This document shows positions 7,798-14,206 of a stretch of 29,757 nucleotides of DNA, piece by piece. Source of the DNA: an uncultured Oscillibacter sp. (GTDB lineage Bacteria; Bacillota; Clostridia; Oscillospirales; Oscillospiraceae); assembly GCA_910587875.1 (NCBI GenBank), contig CAJUOD010000027.1, positions 1 to 29,757 on the forward strand, written 5' to 3'. Made by a program: the position numbers and the translations under genes. Numbering within the stretch: position 1 is the stretch's first letter; each line of letters starts with the position of its first letter. The notes beneath the pieces are model-generated. The model had not been told where the DNA came from, made no database searches, and saw only the letters and a program-made list of their open reading frames with translations.

Positions 7798-9459
7798 ATG
7801 ACGTTCTTCAGTTCACTCGCTTGGACGCTGATTTCCTTCGTCCTCTTCACCGCCCTGGTGGCGATCATCTCCAGCTGGAAGACCCGGGGCGACGACCTGG
7901 AATCCGCCGAGGGCTACTTCCTGGCGGGCCGGGGCCTGCCGGGCGTGGTCATCGCCGGGTCCCTGCTGCTGACCAACCTCTCCGCCGAGCAGCTGGTGGG
8001 CCTGAACGGCCAGAGCTGGGCGTCCAACATGGGGCCCATCGCCTGGGAGGTCGGGTCCATGTTCACCCTGCTGGCCCTGGCCTACTACTTCCTGCCCCGC
8101 TACCTGAAAATGGGGGCCATGACCATCCCCTCCCTGATGGAGGTCCGCTACGGCAAGGGCACCAAGACCATGTTCTCCCTGGTCATCGTGGTCATGTACT
8201 CCATCCTGAACCTGCCGGTTATCCTCTACTCCGGCGCGGTGGTCTTCGAGCAGATCTTCGGCATCTCCGATATGCTGGGGGTGAGCAAGTTCCAGTCCGT
8301 GGCCGTCCTGTGCCTGGTCATCGGCATTGTCGGCGGCTGCTACGCCATCTTCGGCGGGCTGAAGGCCGTGGCGGTCTCCGATACCATCAATGGAATCGGC
8401 CTGATCATCGGCGGGCTGATGGTGCCCTTCCTGGGCTTCGCGGTGCTGGCTTCCCAGACCGGGGGCAGCGGGATCATCGACGGAATCAAGTACATCGTCC
8501 AGGCGGACCCGGCGAAAATGAACGCCGTCAACGCCTGGAATGCGGCGGAGCCGGAGGTCCCCTGGCCCCTGATCATCACCGGCATGTTCTTCAACAACCT
8601 CTACTGGTGGTGCACGAACCAGTCCTTCGTCCAGCGGGCCCTGGCGGCCAAGTCCCTGAAGGAGGGCCAGAAGGGCGCCATCTTCTGCGGCTTCCTGAAG
8701 TGCCTGGGCCCCCTGTACCTGGTCATTCCCGGCATCATTGCCTTCTACCTGCCCTCCATCCAGGACGCCATCGCCGCCGCCGGCGAGCAGGCCATTGACT
8801 TTGCCTACCCGGCGCTGATCTCCGCCATCATCCCCAAGCCGGTGATGGGCTTCTTCGCCGCCGTCATGTTCGGCGCCATCCTGTCCTCCTTCAACTCCGT
8901 GCTGAACTCCGCGTCCACCATGTTTACCCTGGACCTGTACCGCTCCGCCTTCAAGCCCGACGCCTCCGACGCCCACTGCGTCAAGGTGGGAAAAATCTAC
9001 GGGACCATCGCGGGCTGCGTGTCCATCGTCATCGCCCCCTTTGTGATGAACGCCAAAGGCATCACCACCTTCCTGAACTCCATGAGCCAGTTTGTGTCCC
9101 TGCCGGTGCTGTGCACCATCCTGGGCGTGTTCCTGTTCAAGCGCCTGCCCGCCTACACGCCGAAGGTCATCACCATCTTCCACGTGGCCTGCTACGGCGC
9201 GTTCCTCCTCATCGCCCCCAACTACCCCGGCACGGACAACCCTATCCACTACCTCTACGCCATGGCGGTGCTGTTCCCCATTGAGCTCCTCATTATGTGG
9301 GCCCTGAACAAGTACCGGCCCGCCGAGGAGTACGTGCCCCAGGACGTGGGCGCGGTGGACCTGACCCCCTGGAAGTACCGGCACGTAGTCTCCATCGTCG
9401 GCCTGATTCTGGCGGTGGCCATCTACGTCCTGTTCTCCCCCCTGGGCATCGCGGCCTGA
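7798..9459 (+). CDS. Sodium/solute symporter (SSS, SLC5 family; SGLT-like sugar permease)
   Basis: 553 residues and about 14 membrane helices, of the vSGLT/YidK type. The stretch NLYWWCTNQSFVQRALAAKS has the shape of the helix and loop of Vibrio SGLT that reads WGFNQYITQRTLAAKS. The later helix GAILSSFNSVLNSASTMFTLD carries the paired Ser of the family sodium site. It should import a sugar or polyol with sodium across the cytoplasmic membrane. I chose ATG at 7798 because GGAGG lies 10 bases upstream; the in-frame start at 7696 would add an arginine-rich leader unlike the family. Placement between a LacI regulator and iol genes suggests a cyclitol such as inositol as cargo, though related permeases carry glucose, galactose or sialic acid. 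Confidence 0.9.
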   Translation: MTFFSSLAWTLISFVLFTALVAIISSWKTRGDDLESAEGYFLAGRGLPGVVIAGSLLLTNLSAEQLVGLNGQSWASNMGPIAWEVGSMFTLLALAYYFLPRYLKMGAMTIPSLMEVRYGKGTKTMFSLVIVVMYSILNLPVILYSGAVVFEQIFGISDMLGVSKFQSVAVLCLVIGIVGGCYAIFGGLKAVAVSDTINGIGLIIGGLMVPFLGFAVLASQTGGSGIIDGIKYIVQADPAKMNAVNAWNAAEPEVPWPLIITGMFFNNLYWWCTNQSFVQRALAAKSLKEGQKGAIFCGFLKCLGPLYLVIPGIIAFYLPSIQDAIAAAGEQAIDFAYPALISAIIPKPVMGFFAAVMFGAILSSFNSVLNSASTMFTLDLYRSAFKPDASDAHCVKVGKIYGTIAGCVSIVIAPFVMNAKGITTFLNSMSQFVSLPVLCTILGVFLFKRLPAYTPKVITIFHVACYGAFLLIAPNYPGTDNPIHYLYAMAVLFPIELLIMWALNKYRPAEEYVPQDVGAVDLTPWKYRHVVSIVGLILAVAIYVLFSPLGIAA

Positions 9460-9484
9460 TACTTTTTCTTGTAAGAAAAAGTAT
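9459..9484. repeat. A/T-rich perfect hairpin at the symporter stop codon
   Basis: A 12-bp perfect inverted repeat (9459-9470 with 9473-9484) starting inside the stop codon, followed by CCAAAAAGAAC. Nothing like a T-tract follows, so it is not a classic terminator. It may be an mRNA 3'-end hairpin or a dispersed repeat. The rest of 9485-9560 shows no gene or motif I recognise. Confidence 0.5.
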
Positions 9485-9560
9485 CCAAAAAGAACTTTGA
9501 CGCGCTCTGATTGGCTGGCAGTTTACTTAGCTGAAGCGACGGCAACCTAGTATCTGCTTA

Positions 9561-9600
9561 GGAACGCTCTGTGGGTTTTTCCCACAGGGCGTTTCCTTTT
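9561..9600 (+). terminator. Rho-independent terminator after the symporter
   Basis: A stem of about 15 bp (9561-9575 with 9581-9596, one G-T pair and one bulge), a TTTTT loop and TTTT after the stem. It lies about 100 bases beyond the stop codon and separates the symporter from the iol genes. From 9601 to 9737 I see no gene. Confidence 0.85.
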
Positions 9601-9737
9601 GCCGTTGCGTGCAGAACGCGCAGAAGACCGCCTATCTTTGTTCACCTTCTTCAAAAACAGCGCCCGGTCTATGGCGGTGACAGAGGATTTCACAATTTCA
9701 TGGCCGGATTATTGTGGAGAATACGCCGATATTTTGC

Positions 9738-9766
9738 TTGCGTTCTCGTGAACGCTTTGCTATAAT
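9738..9766 (+). promoter_or_regulatory. Promoter of the iolG operon
   Basis: -35 TTGCGT (9738-9743), 17-bp spacer, -10 TATAAT (9761-9766). The leader to the iolG start is about 120 bases and includes a 7-bp hairpin (9830-9836 with 9843-9849). Confidence 0.75.
9740..9755. promoter_or_regulatory. Inverted repeat between -35 and -10 of the iolG promoter (candidate operator)
   Basis: GCGTTC-TCGT-GAACGC, perfect 6-bp arms with a 4-base centre, overlaps the -35 box and fills the spacer. This is the classic position for a repressor. It does not share a core with the LacI-side palindrome at 7513-7526, so a different protein may bind. Confidence 0.55.
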
Positions 9767-9895
9767 CGAGGCTAGAGAAAGGGAAACGAAACGCAGGCAA
9801 AGGCACGCATCGGAACGGCATCCCCGACCGCGGCTCCGGCAAGAGCCGCTGGGAATCAAACGAAATACATTTTAATTCAACAGGAGGAACTTGTT

Positions 9896-10909
9896 ATGGA
9901 ACTTAACATCTGCTTGATCGGCTGCGGCATGATTGGAAAAGAGCACATCGAGCGCATCCAGAACCGCATCCGGGGCGCCAGGGTTGTGGCGGTCTGCGAC
10001 GTCTTTGAGGAGGGCGTGAAAAAGGGCGCGGAGCTGGCGGGTCCGGGGACCAAGACCTACACGGACTTCAACGAGGCCATCAACGACCCGGACGTGAACG
10101 CGGTGGTGGTTACCACCCCGGGCCAGTTCCACAAGGACCCCGTCCTGGCGGCCATCAAGGCGGGCAAGCCTGTCTTCTGCGAGAAGCCCCTGGCCAACAC
10201 CGCCGCCGACTGCAAGGCGGTCGTGGACGCGGAAATGGCCTCCGGCAGGCACTTGGTGCAAATCGGATTCATGCGCCGCTATGACCGGGGCTACAACCAG
10301 GTGAAGGAGCTGCTGGACTCCGGCAAATTCGGCGCTCCCCTGATCGTGAAGTGCACCCACCGGGCCGACGGCGTGGCCCCCAGCTACACCACCTCCATGG
10401 CCGTCACGGACACCGCCATCCATGAGATCGACTGCCTGCCCTGGCTGGTCAACGACGAGTGGGACGAGGTCCAGTGCATCCTCCCCAAGGTCACCAGCAA
10501 GGCCCATGAGGGCCTCCGGGACCCCCAGGTCATGATCATGAAAACCAAGGGCGGAATCGTGGTCATGCTGGAAGTCAATGTGAACTGCGGCTTCGGCTAT
10601 GATATCAACTGCGAAGTGGTCTGCGAAAACGGCGTGGTGAATCTGCCCTGCCCGTCCTTCCCCACGGTGCGCTATGCCAACCAGGTCTCCACCAAAATCG
10701 AGGACAACTGGATCATGCGGTTCATCGACTCCTACGACGTAGAGATCCAGGACTGGGTGGACCACGCCCTCAAGGGCGAGACCGGCGGCTCCTCCGCCTG
10801 GGACGGCTATGTCGCCTCCATCACCGCCGACGCCCTGGTGAAGTCCCAGACCTCCGGCCAAGTGGAGAAGGTCGTCACCGGCGGCACCCCTGCCTTCTAT
10901 CAGAAATAA
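9896..10909 (+). CDS. iolG: Inositol 2-dehydrogenase (Gfo/Idh/MocA family)
   Basis: 337 residues, the normal length for IolG, which oxidises myo-inositol to 2-keto-myo-inositol (scyllo-inosose) with NAD in the cytoplasm. The Rossmann motif GCGMIGKEH is at 9-17 and FCEKPLANTAADC contains Lys97. The catalytic pair Asp172 and His176 lies in DTAIHEID. These three positions coincide with those I recall for Bacillus subtilis IolG. RLVQIGFMRRYDRGY-type, NCEVVCENGVV and VEIQDWVDHALKG stretches also fit. An AGGAGG site precedes the ATG. It is the first gene of the iol operon, followed 19 bases later by iolH. D-chiro-inositol or related cyclitols are possible additional substrates. Confidence 0.92.
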   Translation: MELNICLIGCGMIGKEHIERIQNRIRGARVVAVCDVFEEGVKKGAELAGPGTKTYTDFNEAINDPDVNAVVVTTPGQFHKDPVLAAIKAGKPVFCEKPLANTAADCKAVVDAEMASGRHLVQIGFMRRYDRGYNQVKELLDSGKFGAPLIVKCTHRADGVAPSYTTSMAVTDTAIHEIDCLPWLVNDEWDEVQCILPKVTSKAHEGLRDPQVMIMKTKGGIVVMLEVNVNCGFGYDINCEVVCENGVVNLPCPSFPTVRYANQVSTKIEDNWIMRFIDSYDVEIQDWVDHALKGETGGSSAWDGYVASITADALVKSQTSGQVEKVVTGGTPAFYQK

Positions 10910-10928
10910 TTAGAAAGGAGCGCCCTCT

Positions 10929-11849
10929 ATGAAAATCGCGTTTGACGTCGACGTCCTGGCCAAGCAGATGCCCATCCGGGACTATGTCCGCAAGGTAGCG
11001 GATTGGGGCTACAAGTACATCGAGCAGTCTCCCCACCCCCGCATCAACCCCTTCTACAAGCACCCCCTCTTCTCCAAGGAGTGTGAGGAGGAGTACCGCA
11101 AGGCCCTGAAGGAGACCGGCGTGGAGATTTCCTCCTTCATCGTGGTCTACCGCTGGTCCGGCCCCACCGAGGAGCAGCGCCAGCACGCCGTGGCCAACTG
11201 GAAGCGGATGATCCAGATCGCCGTGGACATGGGCGTTCCCGTCATCAACACGGAGTTCTCCGGAGACCCCAACCAGCAGGAGATCTGCAACGGCATGTTC
11301 TTCCGCTCCATGGAGGAGCTGCTCCCCATCATCGAGCGGGAGGGCCTCCGGGTGGAAATCCAGTCCCATCCCTACGACTTCTGTGAACTGAACGACGAGA
11401 CCTGCGACATCGTGAAGTCCTTCCGGTCCAAGAACCTGGGCTATGTCTACTCCGCCTCCCACGGCTTCTTTTATGACCAGGGCAAGGGCGACGTGCGCCA
11501 CATGCTGAAATACGCCGGCGACGAGCTGACCCATGTCCTGCTGGCGGACACCTGGAACCAGACCAAGGACTGCCGCTACATCCTGAATCCCCCCTGGCTG
11601 AACGCCAGAGGCCGGGCGGACGTGACCATCCACCAGCACACCGCCATGGGCGAGGGCGAAGTGGACTTCGACGGCATCTTCGAGACCCTGCGGGAGATGG
11701 ACTTCGCCAACAAGCAGCTGAAACCCGACGCCCCCAAGGTGGGCGGGGACAACATCATCTGCGTGAGCTACTTCGGCTTCCCGGAGAAGATGGACAAACA
11801 GGCTCCCGAGGCCCTGGAGCGCATCCAGAGCGAGCTGCTGCGCAAGTAA
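10929..11849 (+). CDS. iolH: IolH-like sugar isomerase/epimerase (TIM barrel)
   Basis: 306 residues of the xylose-isomerase-like TIM-barrel family (AP_endonuc_2). The opening MKIAFDVDV, YIEQSPHPRINPF, WKRMIQIAVDMGVPVINTEFSG, RSMEELLPIIEREGL, VEIQSHPYDF and YILNPPW fit IolH proteins of inositol operons. IolH has no firmly settled reaction; members are thought to isomerise or epimerise inositol-derived keto-cyclitols or phosphates. Candidate metal ligands are the Glu and His of EIQSHP and the late Glu of GEGEVDFDG. AAAGGAG precedes the ATG. The stop is followed by a 132-base gap holding a hairpin and a second promoter before iolI. Confidence 0.8.
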   Translation: MKIAFDVDVLAKQMPIRDYVRKVADWGYKYIEQSPHPRINPFYKHPLFSKECEEEYRKALKETGVEISSFIVVYRWSGPTEEQRQHAVANWKRMIQIAVDMGVPVINTEFSGDPNQQEICNGMFFRSMEELLPIIEREGLRVEIQSHPYDFCELNDETCDIVKSFRSKNLGYVYSASHGFFYDQGKGDVRHMLKYAGDELTHVLLADTWNQTKDCRYILNPPWLNARGRADVTIHQHTAMGEGEVDFDGIFETLREMDFANKQLKPDAPKVGGDNIICVSYFGFPEKMDKQAPEALERIQSELLRK

Positions 11850-11885
11850 GACGGGAGACCGCTTACATACTTCTTTTCCCCGCGG

Positions 11886-11913
11886 AACGCCCAATCGGAA
11901 ACGGCTGGGCGTT
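11886..11913. other. Hairpin between iolH and the iolI promoter
   Basis: An 8-bp stem (11886-11893 with 11906-11913), a 12-base loop and only TTTC at the end. It could be a weak terminator for iolGH, or a regulatory dyad just upstream of the -35 box at 11922. Confidence 0.45.
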
Positions 11914-11921
11914 TCGCACAC

Positions 11922-11950
11922 TTGAAAAATTCCGCCCCGAGGGATACAAT
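11922..11950 (+). promoter_or_regulatory. Internal promoter ahead of iolI and iolB
   Basis: -35 TTGAAA (11922-11927), 17-bp spacer, -10 TACAAT (11945-11950), 31 bases before the iolI start. It would let iolI-iolB be expressed apart from iolG-iolH. Confidence 0.6.
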
Positions 11951-11981
11951 CAACGACAAACGACGATAAGGAGAACGAGCC

Positions 11982-12842
11982 ATGAAAATCGGATTTAACG
12001 AAGGCTGCAACCGCTTCTGCGAGAACCACTCCGTGCTGGAGGACCTGGCCCTGTGCGAGAAGTACGGCTTTGACTACATCGACGTCCAGTCCGAGTGCCT
12101 GGACCGGGAGCTGGCCGCCGGGAAGTACACCCTGGAGCAGCTGGGGGACTTCTTCAAGAGCCACAAGCTGAAAATGCTGTCCTATAACGCCCTGATCTTC
12201 TTCAACATGAAGCAGACCCAGGCGGAGAAGGACGCCGTCATGGCCCAGCTGGATGAGATCATCCGCCGCTGTGAGATTCTGGGCTGCAAGATGATCGTGG
12301 TGGTGCCCTCCATGGAGCTGCCGGTCAAGGCCACCGTGGACGAGATCAAGGCCGACGCCGTGGCTGTCCTGAAGGAGATGGTCAAAAAGGTGGAGCCCCA
12401 CGGCATCAAGCTGTCCCTGGAATTCTGCGGCGCTCCCACCATGTCCATCAACCGCTTTGAGTACGCCTACGACATTGTGAAGGCCGTGGACTCTCCCCTG
12501 GTGGGCGTGACCCTGGATCAGTTCCACTTCAACGCCATGGCCTCCGGCTGGGACGCCCTGGAGAAGGCCGACGGCAAGAAGATCTTCGTCTGGCACCTGA
12601 ACGGAACAGAGAATATGCCCTGCGGAGCCGCCTACAACACCGACGAGGTCCGCCTCTGGCCCGGCGAGCCCGGCGACTGCCTGGACCACAAGCGCTTCGC
12701 GGACACCCTGAAAAAGATCGGCTTCGAGGGGGACGTCTGCACCGTCGAGGTCTTCCGGCCCGACTACTACAAGCTCTCCAGCGAGGAGAACATCCAGAAG
12801 GCCGCCCAGGTCACCCGGGCCCACGTGGAGAAATACTGGTAA
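11982..12842 (+). CDS. iolI: Inosose isomerase (2-keto-myo-inositol isomerase)
   Basis: 286 residues resembling B. subtilis IolI along its full length, as far as I recall that sequence: MKIGFNEGC, LCEKYGFDYIDV, NALIFFN, the ADGKKIFVWHLNGTE stretch, and VEVFRPDYYKLSSEENIQ. It is a metal-dependent TIM barrel that interconverts 2-keto-myo-inositol and 1-keto-D-chiro-inositol, so D-chiro-inositol can enter the same pathway. The four metal ligands are readable: Glu in SLEFCG, Asp in LDQFHF, His in VWHLNG and Glu in TVEVFRP. AAGGAG precedes the ATG. It follows its own promoter and an 84-base gap separates it from iolB. Confidence 0.88.
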   Translation: MKIGFNEGCNRFCENHSVLEDLALCEKYGFDYIDVQSECLDRELAAGKYTLEQLGDFFKSHKLKMLSYNALIFFNMKQTQAEKDAVMAQLDEIIRRCEILGCKMIVVVPSMELPVKATVDEIKADAVAVLKEMVKKVEPHGIKLSLEFCGAPTMSINRFEYAYDIVKAVDSPLVGVTLDQFHFNAMASGWDALEKADGKKIFVWHLNGTENMPCGAAYNTDEVRLWPGEPGDCLDHKRFADTLKKIGFEGDVCTVEVFRPDYYKLSSEENIQKAAQVTRAHVEKYW

Positions 12843-12869
12843 TACAAAATACAGCAGAGCCGCCAGAAC

Positions 12870-12890
12870 GGCCCCGGCAATGCCGGGGCC
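12870..12890. other. GC-rich hairpin between iolI and iolB
   Basis: A 9-bp perfect stem (12870-12878 with 12882-12890) with an AAT loop and no T-tract. It is probably an intra-operon mRNA stability or processing hairpin and not a true terminator. Confidence 0.5.
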
Positions 12891-12926
12891 TTCGGCGCAG
12901 CTTGACAACGAAAAAGGAGCGAGCAT

Positions 12927-13706
12927 ATGAGCAAGGTATTTGGCTATCCCAAGTTTGACGAGCACGGCGAAATGGTCCTCACCACCTACGAGGGGGACTA
13001 CGCCGCCATGCTGATGGACGTGCGGGTCTATCGGATGAGGGCGGGGGAGACCCGCAGCTTCTGCCGCCCCGGCAAGGAGATCGCGGTGCTGCTCCTCAGC
13101 GGCAAGGTGACCTATACCTGGGAAACCCAGCGGGCGGAGGCTGCCCGGAGGAACGTCTTCACCGAGGGCCCCTGGTGCGTCCACGCCTCCGGCGGCGTGG
13201 AGATCGCCGTCGCCGCGGAGACCGGGGCGGAGATCCTGGTCCAGTGCACCAAGAATGAAAAGAGCTTCCCCAGCCGCCTCTACCGCCCGGAGGACGCCCC
13301 CTGGAAATACTCCTGCGTGGGCAGGTTCGGCGACGTGGCGAAACGCCGGGTCAACACCATCTTTGACCACGATATCTGCCCGGACTCCAACATGGTCCTG
13401 GGGGAGGTGCTGAATGACCGGGGCAACTGGTCCGGCTACCTGCCCCACCGGCACCCCCAGCCGGAGACCTACTTCTTCCTCTTCGACCGGCCCGAGGGCT
13501 TCGGGGCCAGCTTCGTGGGGGACGAGGTCTTCAAAAGCGTGGACCACAGCTTCTCCGCCATCCCCGGCGGGGCCCTGCACCCCCAGGCCGTGGCCCCCGG
13601 TTTCCAGATGTACACCACCTGGATGATCCGGCATCTGGACGGCAGCCCCTGGCTCCAGACGGACCGCTGCGAGGATGAGCGCTACACCTGGCTCCACGAG
13701 GTCTGA
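12927..13706 (+). CDS. iolB: 5-deoxy-glucuronate isomerase
   Basis: 259 residues of the IolB family, which converts 5-deoxy-D-glucuronate to 2-deoxy-5-keto-D-gluconate (DKG) in inositol catabolism. The double-cupin protein shows the family's central motif NWSGYLPHRHPQPETYFF, with the metal-binding His and Glu residues. VDHSFSAIPGGALHPQAVAP and FQMYTTWMIRHL in the second half supply further conserved His residues. The length is slightly short compared with the roughly 270 of most IolB. AAAGGAG lies upstream of the ATG. Its presence points to the classic IolD/IolB route, yet IolC, IolD, IolE, IolJ and IolA are absent from the window, so the route is either completed elsewhere in the genome or altered. 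Confidence 0.9.
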   Translation: MSKVFGYPKFDEHGEMVLTTYEGDYAAMLMDVRVYRMRAGETRSFCRPGKEIAVLLLSGKVTYTWETQRAEAARRNVFTEGPWCVHASGGVEIAVAAETGAEILVQCTKNEKSFPSRLYRPEDAPWKYSCVGRFGDVAKRRVNTIFDHDICPDSNMVLGEVLNDRGNWSGYLPHRHPQPETYFFLFDRPEGFGASFVGDEVFKSVDHSFSAIPGGALHPQAVAPGFQMYTTWMIRHLDGSPWLQTDRCEDERYTWLHEV

Positions 13707-13731
13707 CCTCCTCTCACGCCGGAGATTGAAG

Positions 13732-13772
13732 GAAACACGTTTGCGGGAAACGGGAAACGCGCCCGCGTTTCA
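13732..13772. promoter_or_regulatory. Upstream group of GAAAC/GTTTC motifs
   Basis: Three GAAAC copies (13732, 13747, 13754) and one GTTTC (13767) lie within 41 bases just after iolB. They include a perfect dyad GAAACGCG-CC-CGCGTTTC (13754-13771). The core is the same as in the larger array at 13861-13938, so this may be a distal part of the same control region. Confidence 0.45.
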
Positions 13773-13785
13773 GCGCCCCGGATAA

Positions 13786-13819
13786 AACGGCAGGGTCCGC
13801 CGCGGCGGGCCCTGCCGTT
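13786..13819. terminator. Long GC-rich hairpin after iolB
   Basis: A 16-bp stem (13786-13801 with 13804-13819, one G-T pair). On the plus strand no T-run follows; on the minus strand TTTT follows. It is likely the 3' end of the iol transcript, but as an intrinsic terminator for the plus strand it is imperfect. Confidence 0.5.
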
Positions 13820-13860
13820 CTGCCTGCGGTACCGGCGGCGGAAACGGCCAGGATTTTTCT

Positions 13861-13938
13861 GTTTCATGAAAAAGCGGCGGCATGTTTCAGATGAAACAAA
13901 AGAAACGTAGTGTTTCATCTGTTTCAAAACGCGTTTCA
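13861..13938. promoter_or_regulatory. GTTTCA/TGAAAC array, candidate enhancer (UAS) for the sigma-54 activator
   Basis: Five GTTTCA copies (13861, 13884, 13912, 13921, 13933) and one TGAAAC (13892) fall within 78 bases. They form nested dyads: TGTTTCA-GA-TGAAACA (13883-13898) with perfect 7-bp arms, and an 11-bp perfect inverted repeat CAGATGAAACA / TGTTTCATCTG (13888-13898 with 13911-13921). TTTCATGAAA (13862-13871) is also palindromic. The array lies about 173-250 bp upstream of the -24 element at 14111, a normal distance for enhancer sites of sigma-54 activators. The PrpR_N-type activator at 15518 is the likely binder; that is inference. Confidence 0.65.
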
Positions 13939-14108
13939 GCCTTTTCTTAAGTTTACTTGCATTGTATTATTTATCCGGAACAGCCCCCGGAAACAGCGGC
14001 GGTCTTGTCGGTTTTTCCTGGTGACATTGCTCAAATCCTGTCAATCCATTCACACATAACTCACAAAAAGAGGGCGCTCTTCCGCCGGCGTCGGCGATAG
14101 TTTCAATT

Positions 14109-14125
14109 TTGGCATAATTTTTGCT
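14109..14125 (+). promoter_or_regulatory. Sigma-54 (-24/-12) promoter of the pdxA-like gene
   Basis: TTGGCATAATTTTTGCT matches the sigma-54 consensus, with GG (14111-14112) and GC (14123-14124) separated by exactly 10 bases. The predicted start is about 14136, roughly 70 bases before the ATG. A TATAAT at 14125-14130 could act as a sigma-70 -10 box, but no good -35 lies at the right distance. The sigma-54 activator gene next to it supports the sigma-54 reading. Confidence 0.75.
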
Positions 14126-14206
14126 ATAATAAACTGCCGAAGCGAGTTCGTGGAAAACGGATGGGTTCTGCGGATCAAAAGAGATGAGTTGTGGAGGTAT
14201 GATTTT

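Noticed and set aside
9740..9766. A catabolite-repression (cre) site in the iolG promoter
   Set aside because: TGAACGCTTTGC looks similar, but the spacing around CG does not fit the cre consensus. The symmetric GCGTTC-TCGT-GAACGC dyad explains the stretch better.
10875..13697. A 940-codon open frame on the minus strand opposite iolH, iolI and iolB
   Set aside because: It is opposite clearly recognised genes, has low-complexity His/Gly/Val/Asp-rich composition typical of antisense frames in GC-rich DNA, and lacks family motifs.
13861..13938. A CRISPR array in the GTTTCA-rich region
   Set aside because: The repeats are only 6-11 bases, in both orientations and unevenly spaced, with no spacers or cas genes. 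They fit regulator half-sites.
14150..14206. Longer start for the pdxA-like gene
   Set aside because: The extra 19 residues are not part of PdxA, and no ribosome binding site precedes 14150, whereas GGAGG is well placed before 14207.
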